64,000 nt of DNA from positions 682,001 to 746,000 of the forward strand of contig JAAXTM010000002.1 of NCBI GenBank assembly GCA_013336525.1. Direction: 5' to 3'. How positions within the stretch are numbered: position 1 is the stretch's first letter; each line of letters starts with the position of its first letter. The position numbers and the translations under genes are program-made. The DNA is from Geobacteraceae bacterium. Lineage in GTDB: Bacteria; Desulfobacterota; Desulfuromonadia; Geobacterales; Pseudopelobacteraceae. The notes under the pieces are model-generated. The model did not search any database. It was not told where the DNA came from and was given only the letters and a program-made list of their open reading frames with translations. Of this stretch, positions 57,214 through 64,000 are shown piece after piece.

Positions 57214-58652
57214 TATATGAACAATCGGTGGCTGGTCGTCGCGGCGTCAAGCTGCCTGTCTCTGATGTCCCGGCCGCACCAGCTCTGCCTGGTTCCCTGC
57301 TGCGCAAGGAAAAAGCCGCTCTGGCGGAAGTTTCCGAACTCGATCTGGTTCGGCATTTCACCAATCTGTCACGCCGCAATTTTTCGGTGGACACCAACTT
57401 CTATCCGCTCGGCTCCTGCACTATGAAGTATAACGCCAAGGTGCTGGAAAACGCGGCGACACTGTTCGCGCCGTTCCACCCGATGACGGCATTATTGCCG
57501 GGGGGGGTGGAATTCTGCCAGGGGACACTCGGGATGCTGTACGATCTGGGACAGCTGCTGGCCGACATCACCGGCATGGACGAGGTTACCACCCAGCCGC
57601 TGGCCGGCGCACATGGCGAGATGACCGGGATCATGCTGATCGCTGCCTATCATGAGGCCAAGGGGAACAAGGCTAAAAAGAAATACGTCGTCGTTCCCGA
57701 TTCATCCCACGGCACTAATCCCGCCTCCGCTGCGATAGCAGGATACGAGATTATAACTGTTCCGACCGCATCTTATGGTGATATGGATCTGGAGCTGTTC
57801 AAGGCGGCGATGACCGACGAAGTTGCCGCAGTCATGATGACCTGCCCCAACACTCTCGGACTGTTTAACCCGCACATCAAGGAGATCAGTGACATTGCCC
57901 ACAGTCATGATGCGCTGATGTACTACGACGGTGCCAACCTGAACGCCATCATGGGGAAGGTCAAACCGGGGGACGTCGGCTTCGACGTGATTCATGTCAA
58001 CCTGCACAAAACCTTCGGCACGCCCCACGGTGGCGGCGGTCCAGGTTCCGGACCGGTAGGCGTCAAAAAAACGCTGATCCCGTTCCTGCCGCAGCCGCGC
58101 ATTGTCATGGATGATGACGGCAAGCTGCTGCTGGAAACTGACAACAAGGGGACCATCGGCCGCACCGCCAACTTCTTCGGCAACTTCGGTGTCATGGCCA
58201 AGGCGTATGCCTACATCATCATGCTTGGCCGCGAAGGGCTGATCCAGGTCTCCGAGCAGGCGGTACTGAATGCCAACTACATCAAAGAGAGGCTGAAGGC
58301 ATACTACGATCTTCCCTACGACATGACCTGCATGCACGAGTGCGTTTTTTCCGCATCGAAGCAGTTGGAGCACGGCGTCCATGCCATCGACATCGCCAAG
58401 TTCCTGATCGACAAGGGGTATCACCCCCCAACGGTCTACTTCCCGATGATCGTCAAGGAAGCGATCATGATCGAGCCGACCGAAACCGAGAGCAAGGCGA
58501 CCATGGACGCCTTCATCGAAGTGATGATTGAAGCGGCCCGGACCGCCGAGAGCAATCCGCAGGCGCTGCACGATGCACCGCTGACGATGCCGATCTCGCG
58601 GCTGGACGAGACCAAGGCGGCCCGTGAGCAGAACGTTTGCTGTGCCTGGTAA
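57204..58652 (+). CDS. gcvPB: Glycine dehydrogenase (decarboxylating) subunit 2
   Basis: 482 residues from ATG 57204, with GGAGG eight bases upstream and overlapping the gcvPA stop. [42 protein letters not shown] and the PLP-binding Lys269 in [17 protein letters not shown] are present. It decarboxylates glycine with PLP and loads the aminomethyl group onto lipoyl-GcvH. The C terminus contains [19 protein letters not shown], the usual end. Confidence 0.97.
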   Translation: MQLIYEQSVAGRRGVKLPVSDVPAAPALPGSLLRKEKAALAEVSELDLVRHFTNLSRRNFSVDTNFYPLGSCTMKYNAKVLENAATLFAPFHPMTALLPGGVEFCQGTLGMLYDLGQLLADITGMDEVTTQPLAGAHGEMTGIMLIAAYHEAKGNKAKKKYVVVPDSSHGTNPASAAIAGYEIITVPTASYGDMDLELFKAAMTDEVAAVMMTCPNTLGLFNPHIKEISDIAHSHDALMYYDGANLNAIMGKVKPGDVGFDVIHVNLHKTFGTPHGGGGPGSGPVGVKKTLIPFLPQPRIVMDDDGKLLLETDNKGTIGRTANFFGNFGVMAKAYAYIIMLGREGLIQVSEQAVLNANYIKERLKAYYDLPYDMTCMHECVFSASKQLEHGVHAIDIAKFLIDKGYHPPTVYFPMIVKEAIMIEPTETESKATMDAFIEVMIEAARTAESNPQALHDAPLTMPISRLDETKAAREQNVCCAW

Positions 58653-58694
58653 GTCTGTTTGTCACAACAATAGAAGCCACACTTTCAGGGACCG

Positions 58695-59633
58695 ATGAAA
58701 CAATTCTTGATTCCACACCTCATCTGTCCCGCCTGTCTTCCCGGCGAAATTCCGCTGGAGGCCACTGTCAATCGGGTGGAGGCGGATGATATTGTTACGG
58801 GAGATCTCTTCTGCAAAAAATGCAGGAGGCGCTTTCCGATCAAGGATGGGATTGCAATCCTTCTTGTTGACCCTGACGGATGCAGCGGCGCCCAAAGGCG
58901 TTACGAAGAGAGTGACACCGTTAACCGCTATCTCTGGAGCCACTACGCCGATCTGGCAGGTAAAGCCGAGGTGGCTGAAGCAAACGCTGCCTGGGGCGGG
59001 TGTCTGGTAGACAATGCTTTGGCTGCGTTTGACGCTGGCTGTGCCGTTGGCAGGTTGACTTTCGAGATGGCGGCAAAGAGCGGGTGGGCGGTTGGCTGCG
59101 ATCTGTCACATAATTTCATACGGACTGCCCGCCGCCTTGCGCGTGAACGCCGCCACAGTTTTTCACTTCAGCTTGAAGGTAACCTGTGCGAATCCTTTCA
59201 CTTTGAACTGCCTGCCGATCTGCGTTCGGACAATGTTGAGTTTGTGGTCGCAGATGCGCTGGCCATACCCTTTGCCCGGCATACTTTTCAGCAGATTTCA
59301 TCGTTGAACCTGCTCGACCGGGTCAGTTATCCACTTGCTCACCTGTATGAGATGAACCGTGTGGCGCAATCGGCTGACGCGTCATTTCTTTTTGCCGATC
59401 CATTTTCGTGGTCCACTGCCGCCGCTCCGGAAGAGAGGTGGCTCGGGGGGACAGCGGCCGGCAAATATGCGGGAAGAGGACTTGATAATGTCAGAGCGTT
59501 GCTGGAGGGGAAGGACAAAGTACTGTCGCCCGCCTGGAAAATCATCCGTGAAGGGTGTATCAACTGGAGAATGCGCACTCATACGAATCATCGCGAGATA
59601 ATCAGCAGCGATTTTTTATGTGCGGAGCGGTGA
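58695..59633 (+). CDS. SAM-dependent methyltransferase with Trm112-like zinc ribbon
   Basis: 312 residues. The first 50 form a Trm112p-like metal ribbon with CPAC (11-14) and CKKC (40-43). A class I methyltransferase follows: FDAGCAVGRLTFEMA (SAM motif), VGCDLSHNFIRTAR and VEFVVADALAIPFARHTFQQISSLNLLDRV. Substrate unknown. It lies between gcvPB and the octanoyltransferase, and its 3' end nearly touches the next start, so it is likely part of the operon. Confidence 0.8.
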   Translation: MKQFLIPHLICPACLPGEIPLEATVNRVEADDIVTGDLFCKKCRRRFPIKDGIAILLVDPDGCSGAQRRYEESDTVNRYLWSHYADLAGKAEVAEANAAWGGCLVDNALAAFDAGCAVGRLTFEMAAKSGWAVGCDLSHNFIRTARRLARERRHSFSLQLEGNLCESFHFELPADLRSDNVEFVVADALAIPFARHTFQQISSLNLLDRVSYPLAHLYEMNRVAQSADASFLFADPFSWSTAAAPEERWLGGTAAGKYAGRGLDNVRALLEGKDKVLSPAWKIIREGCINWRMRTHTNHREIISSDFLCAER

Positions 59634-59634
59634 T

Positions 59635-60456
59635 ATGACAGCGCAAACAGCACCAACCTGGCGCCTCATCGAGACCCCGTCGCTTCCCGGAGCGGAGAAC
59701 ATGGCCATTGATGAGGCGCTGTTGCGTTCATTCGATCCATCCTCATCCCTGCCGGCTCTGAGGCTGTACGGCTGGAATCCACCGACATTATCGCTGGGGC
59801 GCTTCCAGAAGGCGGCAGAAGTACTTGATTTGGAGCGCTGCCGTGCTGACGGTGTGGCGGTTGTGCGGCGGGTAACCGGTGGCGGCGTGATCTATCATGC
59901 CGATGAGCTGACCTACTCGCTCGTCTGCTCCCCCTCCCAGATCCCGCCCGCTTCGTCAATCAAGGATTCTTTCAGAGTGCTGACCGGCTTTTTGCTGGCT
60001 TTCTACCGCACACTCGGGCTTGATGCCTCCTATGCGGCCGACGCTGCACCTGAAGGCACATGCCTGGGCGAACGGACCGCCTTCTGTTTTGCCGGCAAGG
60101 AGAGTTTCGATGTCCTTGTCAATGGTTCCAAAATCGGCGGCAATGCCCAGCGTCGGCTCAAGGGGATAATCTTTCAGCATGGTTCTATTCCGCTGCACAA
60201 TCGAGCCGTGACAGGTTTGACATACATGCGAGACCAGGCACCCGAGCATGCCGAGGGTACGGTAAGCCTGACCGACTGCGGAGTGGGTGCGGATAGAGAC
60301 CTCTTGCTTCAGAAACTTTCAGGATCATTTGCCGGTTATTTTGGTGTGGAGCTTACAAAAGATATATTGTCTGACCAGGAACAGACAGATATGAACGAGT
60401 TGTTATCTAGTAAATATTCGACAGAACAGTGGAATCTGGAAGGGGCAGGGTTGTGA
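59635..60456 (+). CDS. LipM-type octanoyltransferase (lipoate-protein ligase family)
   Basis: 273 residues of the BPL/LplA/LipB fold. VVRRVTGGGVIYHADELTYSL, DVLVNGSKIGGNAQRR and IFQHGSIPL are the ligase-like core. Cys151 in TAFCFAGKESF aligns with the catalytic Cys of B. subtilis LipM rather than the Lys/Cys pair of LipB, so a Cys acyl-intermediate octanoyltransferase is inferred; LplA-type ligase activity is the alternative. It transfers octanoate from ACP to GcvH, before LipA inserts sulfur. Start ATG 59635 with GGAG upstream; the stop overlaps lipA (GTGA). Confidence 0.8.
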   Translation: MTAQTAPTWRLIETPSLPGAENMAIDEALLRSFDPSSSLPALRLYGWNPPTLSLGRFQKAAEVLDLERCRADGVAVVRRVTGGGVIYHADELTYSLVCSPSQIPPASSIKDSFRVLTGFLLAFYRTLGLDASYAADAAPEGTCLGERTAFCFAGKESFDVLVNGSKIGGNAQRRLKGIIFQHGSIPLHNRAVTGLTYMRDQAPEHAEGTVSLTDCGVGADRDLLLQKLSGSFAGYFGVELTKDILSDQEQTDMNELLSSKYSTEQWNLEGAGL

Positions 60457-61295
60457 ATATTCAGAGAAAACCGGAGTGGCTGCGGAAAAAGGTCAATCCG
60501 GGCGACCAGAACGAAATGCGGCAGCTGCTGGGCGAACTTCGCTTGAATACAGTCTGTCAGCAGGCGCTCTGCCCAAATATATCGGAGTGTTTTGCCTGCG
60601 GACAGGCCACCTTCCTGATTCTCGGGAGGAACTGCACCCGACTCTGTTCCTTCTGCAATGTAGAAAAAACTCTGCCGCTGCCGGTAGACACCGATGAACC
60701 GGCAAGGGTAGCCGAAGCGGTTCATCGTCTGAAACTCTCCCATGTGGTTATAACCAGTCCGACCCGCGACGATCTGTCCGATGGCGGTGCTGCAATATAC
60801 GCTGCCACTGTGGCGGCCATCCGCTGCTCTTCTCCCGCTACACGGATTGAGCTGCTGGTCCCGGATTTTCAGGGGGTTGTATCAAGCATGGAATCTGTTG
60901 TCGCAGCTCGCCCGGATATTATTGCCCACAATGTTGAAACGGTGCCGCGACTGTACCAGATCCGTAACGGGGCAGATTACCGGCGTTCATTGGAGGTGCT
61001 GCGAAATTGTGCCGAGATGGCACCGGATATCCGGACCAAGTCCGGCATCATGCTCGGTATGGGGGAGCTTGAGGAGGAGGTGCTGCAGGTGTTAAGCGAT
61101 CTGCGTGGTGTGTGGTGCTCTTATCTCAGCATCGGCCAGTACCTTGCCCCAAGCCGGAAGCATTATCCGGTTCAGGAGTATGTACCCCCGGAGTTGTTCG
61201 AGTCGCTACGGGTCGCGGCTCTGGAGATGGGGTTCAGCCATGTGGAGAGCGGCCCCTATGTGCGGAGCTCCTACCATGCTGGGAAGTATGCGTGA
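60453..61295 (+). CDS. lipA: Lipoyl synthase
   Basis: 280 residues. A radical SAM enzyme that inserts two sulfurs into the octanoyl group. The auxiliary cluster ligands are Cys35, Cys40 and Cys46 (CQQALCPNISEC); the radical SAM cluster is Cys61, Cys65 and Cys68 (CTRLCSFC). The C terminus has the RSSYHAG motif. I choose GTG 60453, which overlaps the upstream stop as GTGA; an ATG eight codons earlier lies inside the previous gene. It completes the local lipoylation route for GcvH. Confidence 0.96.
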   Translation: MNIQRKPEWLRKKVNPGDQNEMRQLLGELRLNTVCQQALCPNISECFACGQATFLILGRNCTRLCSFCNVEKTLPLPVDTDEPARVAEAVHRLKLSHVVITSPTRDDLSDGGAAIYAATVAAIRCSSPATRIELLVPDFQGVVSSMESVVAARPDIIAHNVETVPRLYQIRNGADYRRSLEVLRNCAEMAPDIRTKSGIMLGMGELEEEVLQVLSDLRGVWCSYLSIGQYLAPSRKHYPVQEYVPPELFESLRVAALEMGFSHVESGPYVRSSYHAGKYA

Positions 61296-61325
61296 ACTGA
61301 AATATGAAGCGGAGGAGATGCGGCC

Positions 61326-61391
61326 ATGCAGGAGCTGAAGCAGTTTTTTCCACTAATGATCTTTTTGTGCGTCATACCGGCATCGCAGTAG
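61326..61391 (+). CDS. Very short ORF (21 codons) after lipA
   Basis: ATG 61326 to TAG 61391 encodes MQELKQFFPLMIFLCVIPAS plus Gln. GGAGGAG lies 8-15 bases before the ATG, a strong ribosome site. It resembles the first residues of a membrane or secreted protein whose remainder is missing; the convergent eptA gene ends four bases later. It may be a real microprotein, a leader, or the stump of a truncated gene. Confidence 0.35.
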   Translation: MQELKQFFPLMIFLCVIPASQ

Positions 61392-61394
61392 AAG

Positions 61395-63038
61395 TCATGG
61401 CCTGTCCCGCACCTCCCTGCGCGCTGTTTGAAACAGGTCCAGTTCCGGACGGTAGAGTTCCGTCGTGACATGGAACAGCCCCAGCAGGCTATGGAAAAGG
61501 TTGTCGTGCGAGAAATGGTCTGAGCGGTTGTGTGACAACAGTTCCGCATCAAGGCTCTTCTCCCGGAGAAAACTGCTGGAGGCCCAAAAGATCATGGGAA
61601 CCTGGGTCTGTTGCCTGGGGGCGATGGCATAGGGGAGTCCATGCAGATAAATATTGTTCTCGCCCAGAGACTCGCCATGGTCGGAGACATAAAGCATTGC
61701 CGTGGCGTATTTTTGGGTTTTAAGTAGATCAATGAGCTTGCCCAGGACGTAATCGGTGTAGACGATGGTGTTATCGTAGGCATTAACGATACTTTGGCGA
61801 TCACAATCCTGAACGTTATCCTTGGTGCATTCCGGCAAAAATCTTTTGAAATTATTCGGGCTCCTTTTGTAATAGGATGGGCCGTGGCTCCCCTTCTGGT
61901 GGAGAATTATGAGCATATCGCCGCTGTTTTGGGCAAGCAGCTTGTCCAGGTCTTTCAACAGAATTTCGTCATAGCATTCACCGGTTGAGCAGAGTGCCTT
62001 ATCCTTCTCGTTAGTTAAATCCTCGTATCTTACCCGGTCTCCGATTCCCTTGCTTCCCGAGTTATTGTCCCTCCAGATCACCTGAACGCCGGTACGCTGC
62101 AGGACGTCGAGCAGATTTTCATATTTTTTGGCTTCGTTGCGGCTGTATTTAGACTTTCCCAGGTGGAAGAACATACATGGGAGTGATTCGGCGGTGTCCG
62201 TTCCGCATGATTGCACGTCGGTGAATGCAATGACATTCCTGGCGCCGAGCTGCGGGTTGGTCATTCGTGGGTAGCCGTTCAGAGAAAATTCCTCGGTCCT
62301 GGCCGTTTCGCCGACCACAAGCACTACCGCCGATTTGGGACTGTTCGCCGGTTTTCTGGCGTCTGCGCCGATTATCTTGACAGGTTCGCTGGTGGCATCC
62401 TGATGATTTTTTTTCACGGTTTTGATCAGGCTGTAGATAGGATAAGTGGGATTGATATACATGCGCACTTCTCTGTTTTGCCGGCCGAAGAGAACGAATT
62501 CCTTGAAACTGGTTAGAACCAACGCCAGCAGCAGCACTGTGCTCCCCAAAACAACTCCGCCCCGTACCACCAGCTCGAACCGCCACGGCCGGTAGCTGAT
62601 CCGGGTTTGCAGCAGCAATGCCGAGGGGAGTACCCCCAACAGGAATAAGTGTCCAAAGAGTGGCCAGGACAGCTGCTCAGTTGCCTCACTAATATCCGTT
62701 TCCAGCAGGTTGGTTATCATCTGCTTATCGATAACGATTCCGTAGCTCTCCATAAAATAGCTGGCGGCTGCTGCCGTACAGAACAGAACAATCAGGATTG
62801 GTTTATACACCGGTCTGAAGGAAAAGAGTGAACACAGGATATTGAACACCATCCAGAGGGACAGGCCGGCCACCACCAGGAAGACCCGGTGGCCGGCGGT
62901 TGCCAGCCCTAGCTTGGAGGTGAGCATATGCCAGAAGGGGCCGTTGGCAAAACAGACCAAAAAAGCGGCGGCAACTAGGTTGGCCACAGTGGAGCTGGTA
63001 TGGAGTCTGGGAATATATGTATTGATTTTAAGCTGCAT
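61395..63038 (-). CDS. eptA: Phosphoethanolamine transferase, EptA/MCR family
   Basis: 547 residues. Five N-terminal membrane spans (about 19-37, 52-72, 80-97, 125-145, 163-181) precede a periplasmic alkaline-phosphatase-type domain. Its zinc ligand is Glu244 (GETAR) and the nucleophile Thr282 (SCGTDTAESLPC), with Asp452-His453 (SDHGESLGENN) and His384 (KGSHGP) at the metal site. It transfers phosphoethanolamine from phosphatidylethanolamine to lipid A; such modification lowers binding of cationic peptides. AAAGGAA precedes the ATG. It is convergent to lipA; the upstream gene is a second sulfatase-fold enzyme. Confidence 0.93.
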   Translation of the reverse strand: MQLKINTYIPRLHTSSTVANLVAAAFLVCFANGPFWHMLTSKLGLATAGHRVFLVVAGLSLWMVFNILCSLFSFRPVYKPILIVLFCTAAAASYFMESYGIVIDKQMITNLLETDISEATEQLSWPLFGHLFLLGVLPSALLLQTRISYRPWRFELVVRGGVVLGSTVLLLALVLTSFKEFVLFGRQNREVRMYINPTYPIYSLIKTVKKNHQDATSEPVKIIGADARKPANSPKSAVVLVVGETARTEEFSLNGYPRMTNPQLGARNVIAFTDVQSCGTDTAESLPCMFFHLGKSKYSRNEAKKYENLLDVLQRTGVQVIWRDNNSGSKGIGDRVRYEDLTNEKDKALCSTGECYDEILLKDLDKLLAQNSGDMLIILHQKGSHGPSYYKRSPNNFKRFLPECTKDNVQDCDRQSIVNAYDNTIVYTDYVLGKLIDLLKTQKYATAMLYVSDHGESLGENNIYLHGLPYAIAPRQQTQVPMIFWASSSFLREKSLDAELLSHNRSDHFSHDNLFHSLLGLFHVTTELYRPELDLFQTARREVRDRP

Positions 63039-63087
63039 GTCGTTCCTTTCGGCTTCTCCAACAGTAAAAGCAGTGTAAAATCTCTGT

Positions 63088-64000
63088 TCAGCGGATACGG
63101 TTCAGCCGATGTTGGTAGATATAATTCCCACCTTGGTAATAAGCGAGCATGTCATCAAGCAGCAGCTGATCCAGTGGCTGCGATTTTAGTATGCCGGTGC
63201 TGCGGTCAGCCAGGTACTGGGCGGCATACTTTTGCGGGCCGAGTACCAATAACCGGTCGTCGGTCAGGTATCCGAGTTTCTGATAGGTTGAGATGAAGGC
63301 CCGTAACTGGGTTCCGGTGTCTTTAAGCACATCCCTGCCCATAAAATCTGTATCATAGTTCATGTTCATAAGTCCGAGAACCGTAGGAGCCACGTCGATC
63401 TGGCTCATAAGTCGGCCTATTTTGCCCGGCTTGATATGGTGCGGTGCATGGACCAGCATCGGTATTTCGTAGTTTTTGACCGGAATATCCGTCTTTCCGG
63501 CACTCCCGGCACAGTGGTCTGCGACAATGACAACGATGGTGTCCTTGAACCATGGCTCACGGCTGGCCTCGGCGATAAAACGCCCAATGGCATAATCCGC
63601 ATACTTGACTCCACCACTGCGCCCGGTCTTTGAGGGGATGTCAATTCTCCCTTCGGGGTAGGTGAAGGGACGATGATTCGAGGTGGTCATGACCATCGAG
63701 AAAAACGGGCGCCCGGCGGCATATGAGGCACTCGCCTCTCGAATCGTTTTACGGAAGAGGTCTTCGTCGCAAACCCCCCAGATATTGGCAAAAGTGACGT
63801 CCTCTTTTGCAAAATCAGTCCGGTCTACAATTTTGTAGCCGTTGCCGGAAAAGAATGCGTTCATGTTGTCGAAATAGCCATACCCGGCGTAGATGTACTT
63901 GCTGTCATAGCCCTTGGCGTTCAATATCTCGCCCCAGGAGCGAAATCCTCCGTTCTGCGGACGCTTCACAATGGAGGTGCCTGGAAGTGGCGGGATTGAG
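63088..64000 (-). CDS. LTA synthase/sulfatase-family phosphotransferase, 5' end missing
   Basis: The frame is open to the window edge; a GTG at 63969 is internal. The visible 304 residues continue PPLPGTSIVKRPQNGGFRSW, then NAKGYDSKYIYAGYGYFDNMN, FSMVMTTSNHRPFTYPEGRID, KYADYAIGRFI, VVIVADHCAGSAG and HAPHHIKPG, the hallmarks of the catalytic half of lipoteichoic-acid-synthase-like enzymes (phosphoglycerol or phosphoethanolamine transfer). The metal-binding Asp-His is in IVVIVADHCAG. The N-terminal membrane part and catalytic Thr lie outside the window. It precedes eptA by about 50 bp on the same strand and may be co-transcribed. Confidence 0.85.
   Translation of the reverse strand, partial: SIPPLPGTSIVKRPQNGGFRSWGEILNAKGYDSKYIYAGYGYFDNMNAFFSGNGYKIVDRTDFAKEDVTFANIWGVCDEDLFRKTIREASASYAAGRPFFSMVMTTSNHRPFTYPEGRIDIPSKTGRSGGVKYADYAIGRFIAEASREPWFKDTIVVIVADHCAGSAGKTDIPVKNYEIPMLVHAPHHIKPGKIGRLMSQIDVAPTVLGLMNMNYDTDFMGRDVLKDTGTQLRAFISTYQKLGYLTDDRLLVLGPQKYAAQYLADRSTGILKSQPLDQLLLDDMLAYYQGGNYIYQHRLNRIR

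Overview
The window spans a bacterial chromosome replication origin and both of its flanks. Gene content and order suggest Geobacterales (Desulfuromonadota, Geobacter-like): dnaA-dnaN-recF-gyrB-gyrA facing away from rpmH-rnpA-yidD-yidC-mnmE-mnmG-rsmG, a futalosine-pathway menaquinone gene, a type II secretion cluster, a multiheme-style cytochrome lipoprotein, a gcvT-gcvH-gcvPA-gcvPB glycine cleavage operon and moderate GC. The taxon is an inference from gene families; no 16S gene is present.

Layout. (1) 1-8965, minus strand: a two-partner secretion operon, with the TpsB transporter, a 2056-residue repeat-rich TpsA exoprotein and two small lipoproteins, one FlgO-like and one cut by the window edge. 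(2) 9010-21067, minus strand: ispF, gpsA, an unrecognised 529-residue protein, gyrA, gyrB, recF, dnaN and dnaA. (3) About 21068-21350: the probable oriC, with three identical DnaA-box-like sites and the rpmH promoter beside it. (4) 21421-27764, plus strand: rpmH to rsmG. Two perfect 16-bp parS sites lie here, one just before mnmG and one inside it, but parA/parB, which usually follow rsmG, are absent and jag is missing between yidC and mnmE. (5) 28018-42766, plus strand: a dense run of overlapping genes: ybgC-type thioesterase, mqnC, rnd, gspH-I-J-K-L-M-N, a GspE-N-domain protein, nadD, rsfS, rlmH, gpmI, an FAH-family hydrolase, a cardiolipin synthase and a TatD nuclease. (6) 42829-45453: a diheme cytochrome lipoprotein, a convergent two-component system and a small membrane protein. 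(7) 45651-53880, mostly minus strand: a JAB/RadC-DinG helicase fusion, then a patch of small genes (YefM/YoeB toxin-antitoxin, a membrane peptide, a zinc-ribbon protein, a lipoprotein) with an integron attC-like hairpin, then a flavin-type oxidase, an MFS exporter, a DUF1848 protein and a pseudouridine synthase. (8) 54059-61295, plus strand: glycine cleavage genes, a methyltransferase, a LipM-type octanoyltransferase and lipA, which together make and lipoylate the glycine cleavage machinery. (9) 61395-64000, minus strand: an EptA-type phosphoethanolamine transferase and a truncated LTA-synthase/sulfatase-family enzyme.

Transcription on both sides of the origin mostly runs in the direction of fork movement. 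Several palindrome-bounded repeats occupy intergenic gaps (9510-9578, 45540-45645, 55190-55260, 55722-55846). One such element (31200-31342) sits in frame inside the 5' end of gspI and lengthens its prepilin leader. The most unusual items are the paired parS sites without parAB, the ORF-invading palindromic element in gspI, the attC-like site in the small-gene patch, the perfect 16-bp hairpin in rnpA and the JAB-DinG fusion.
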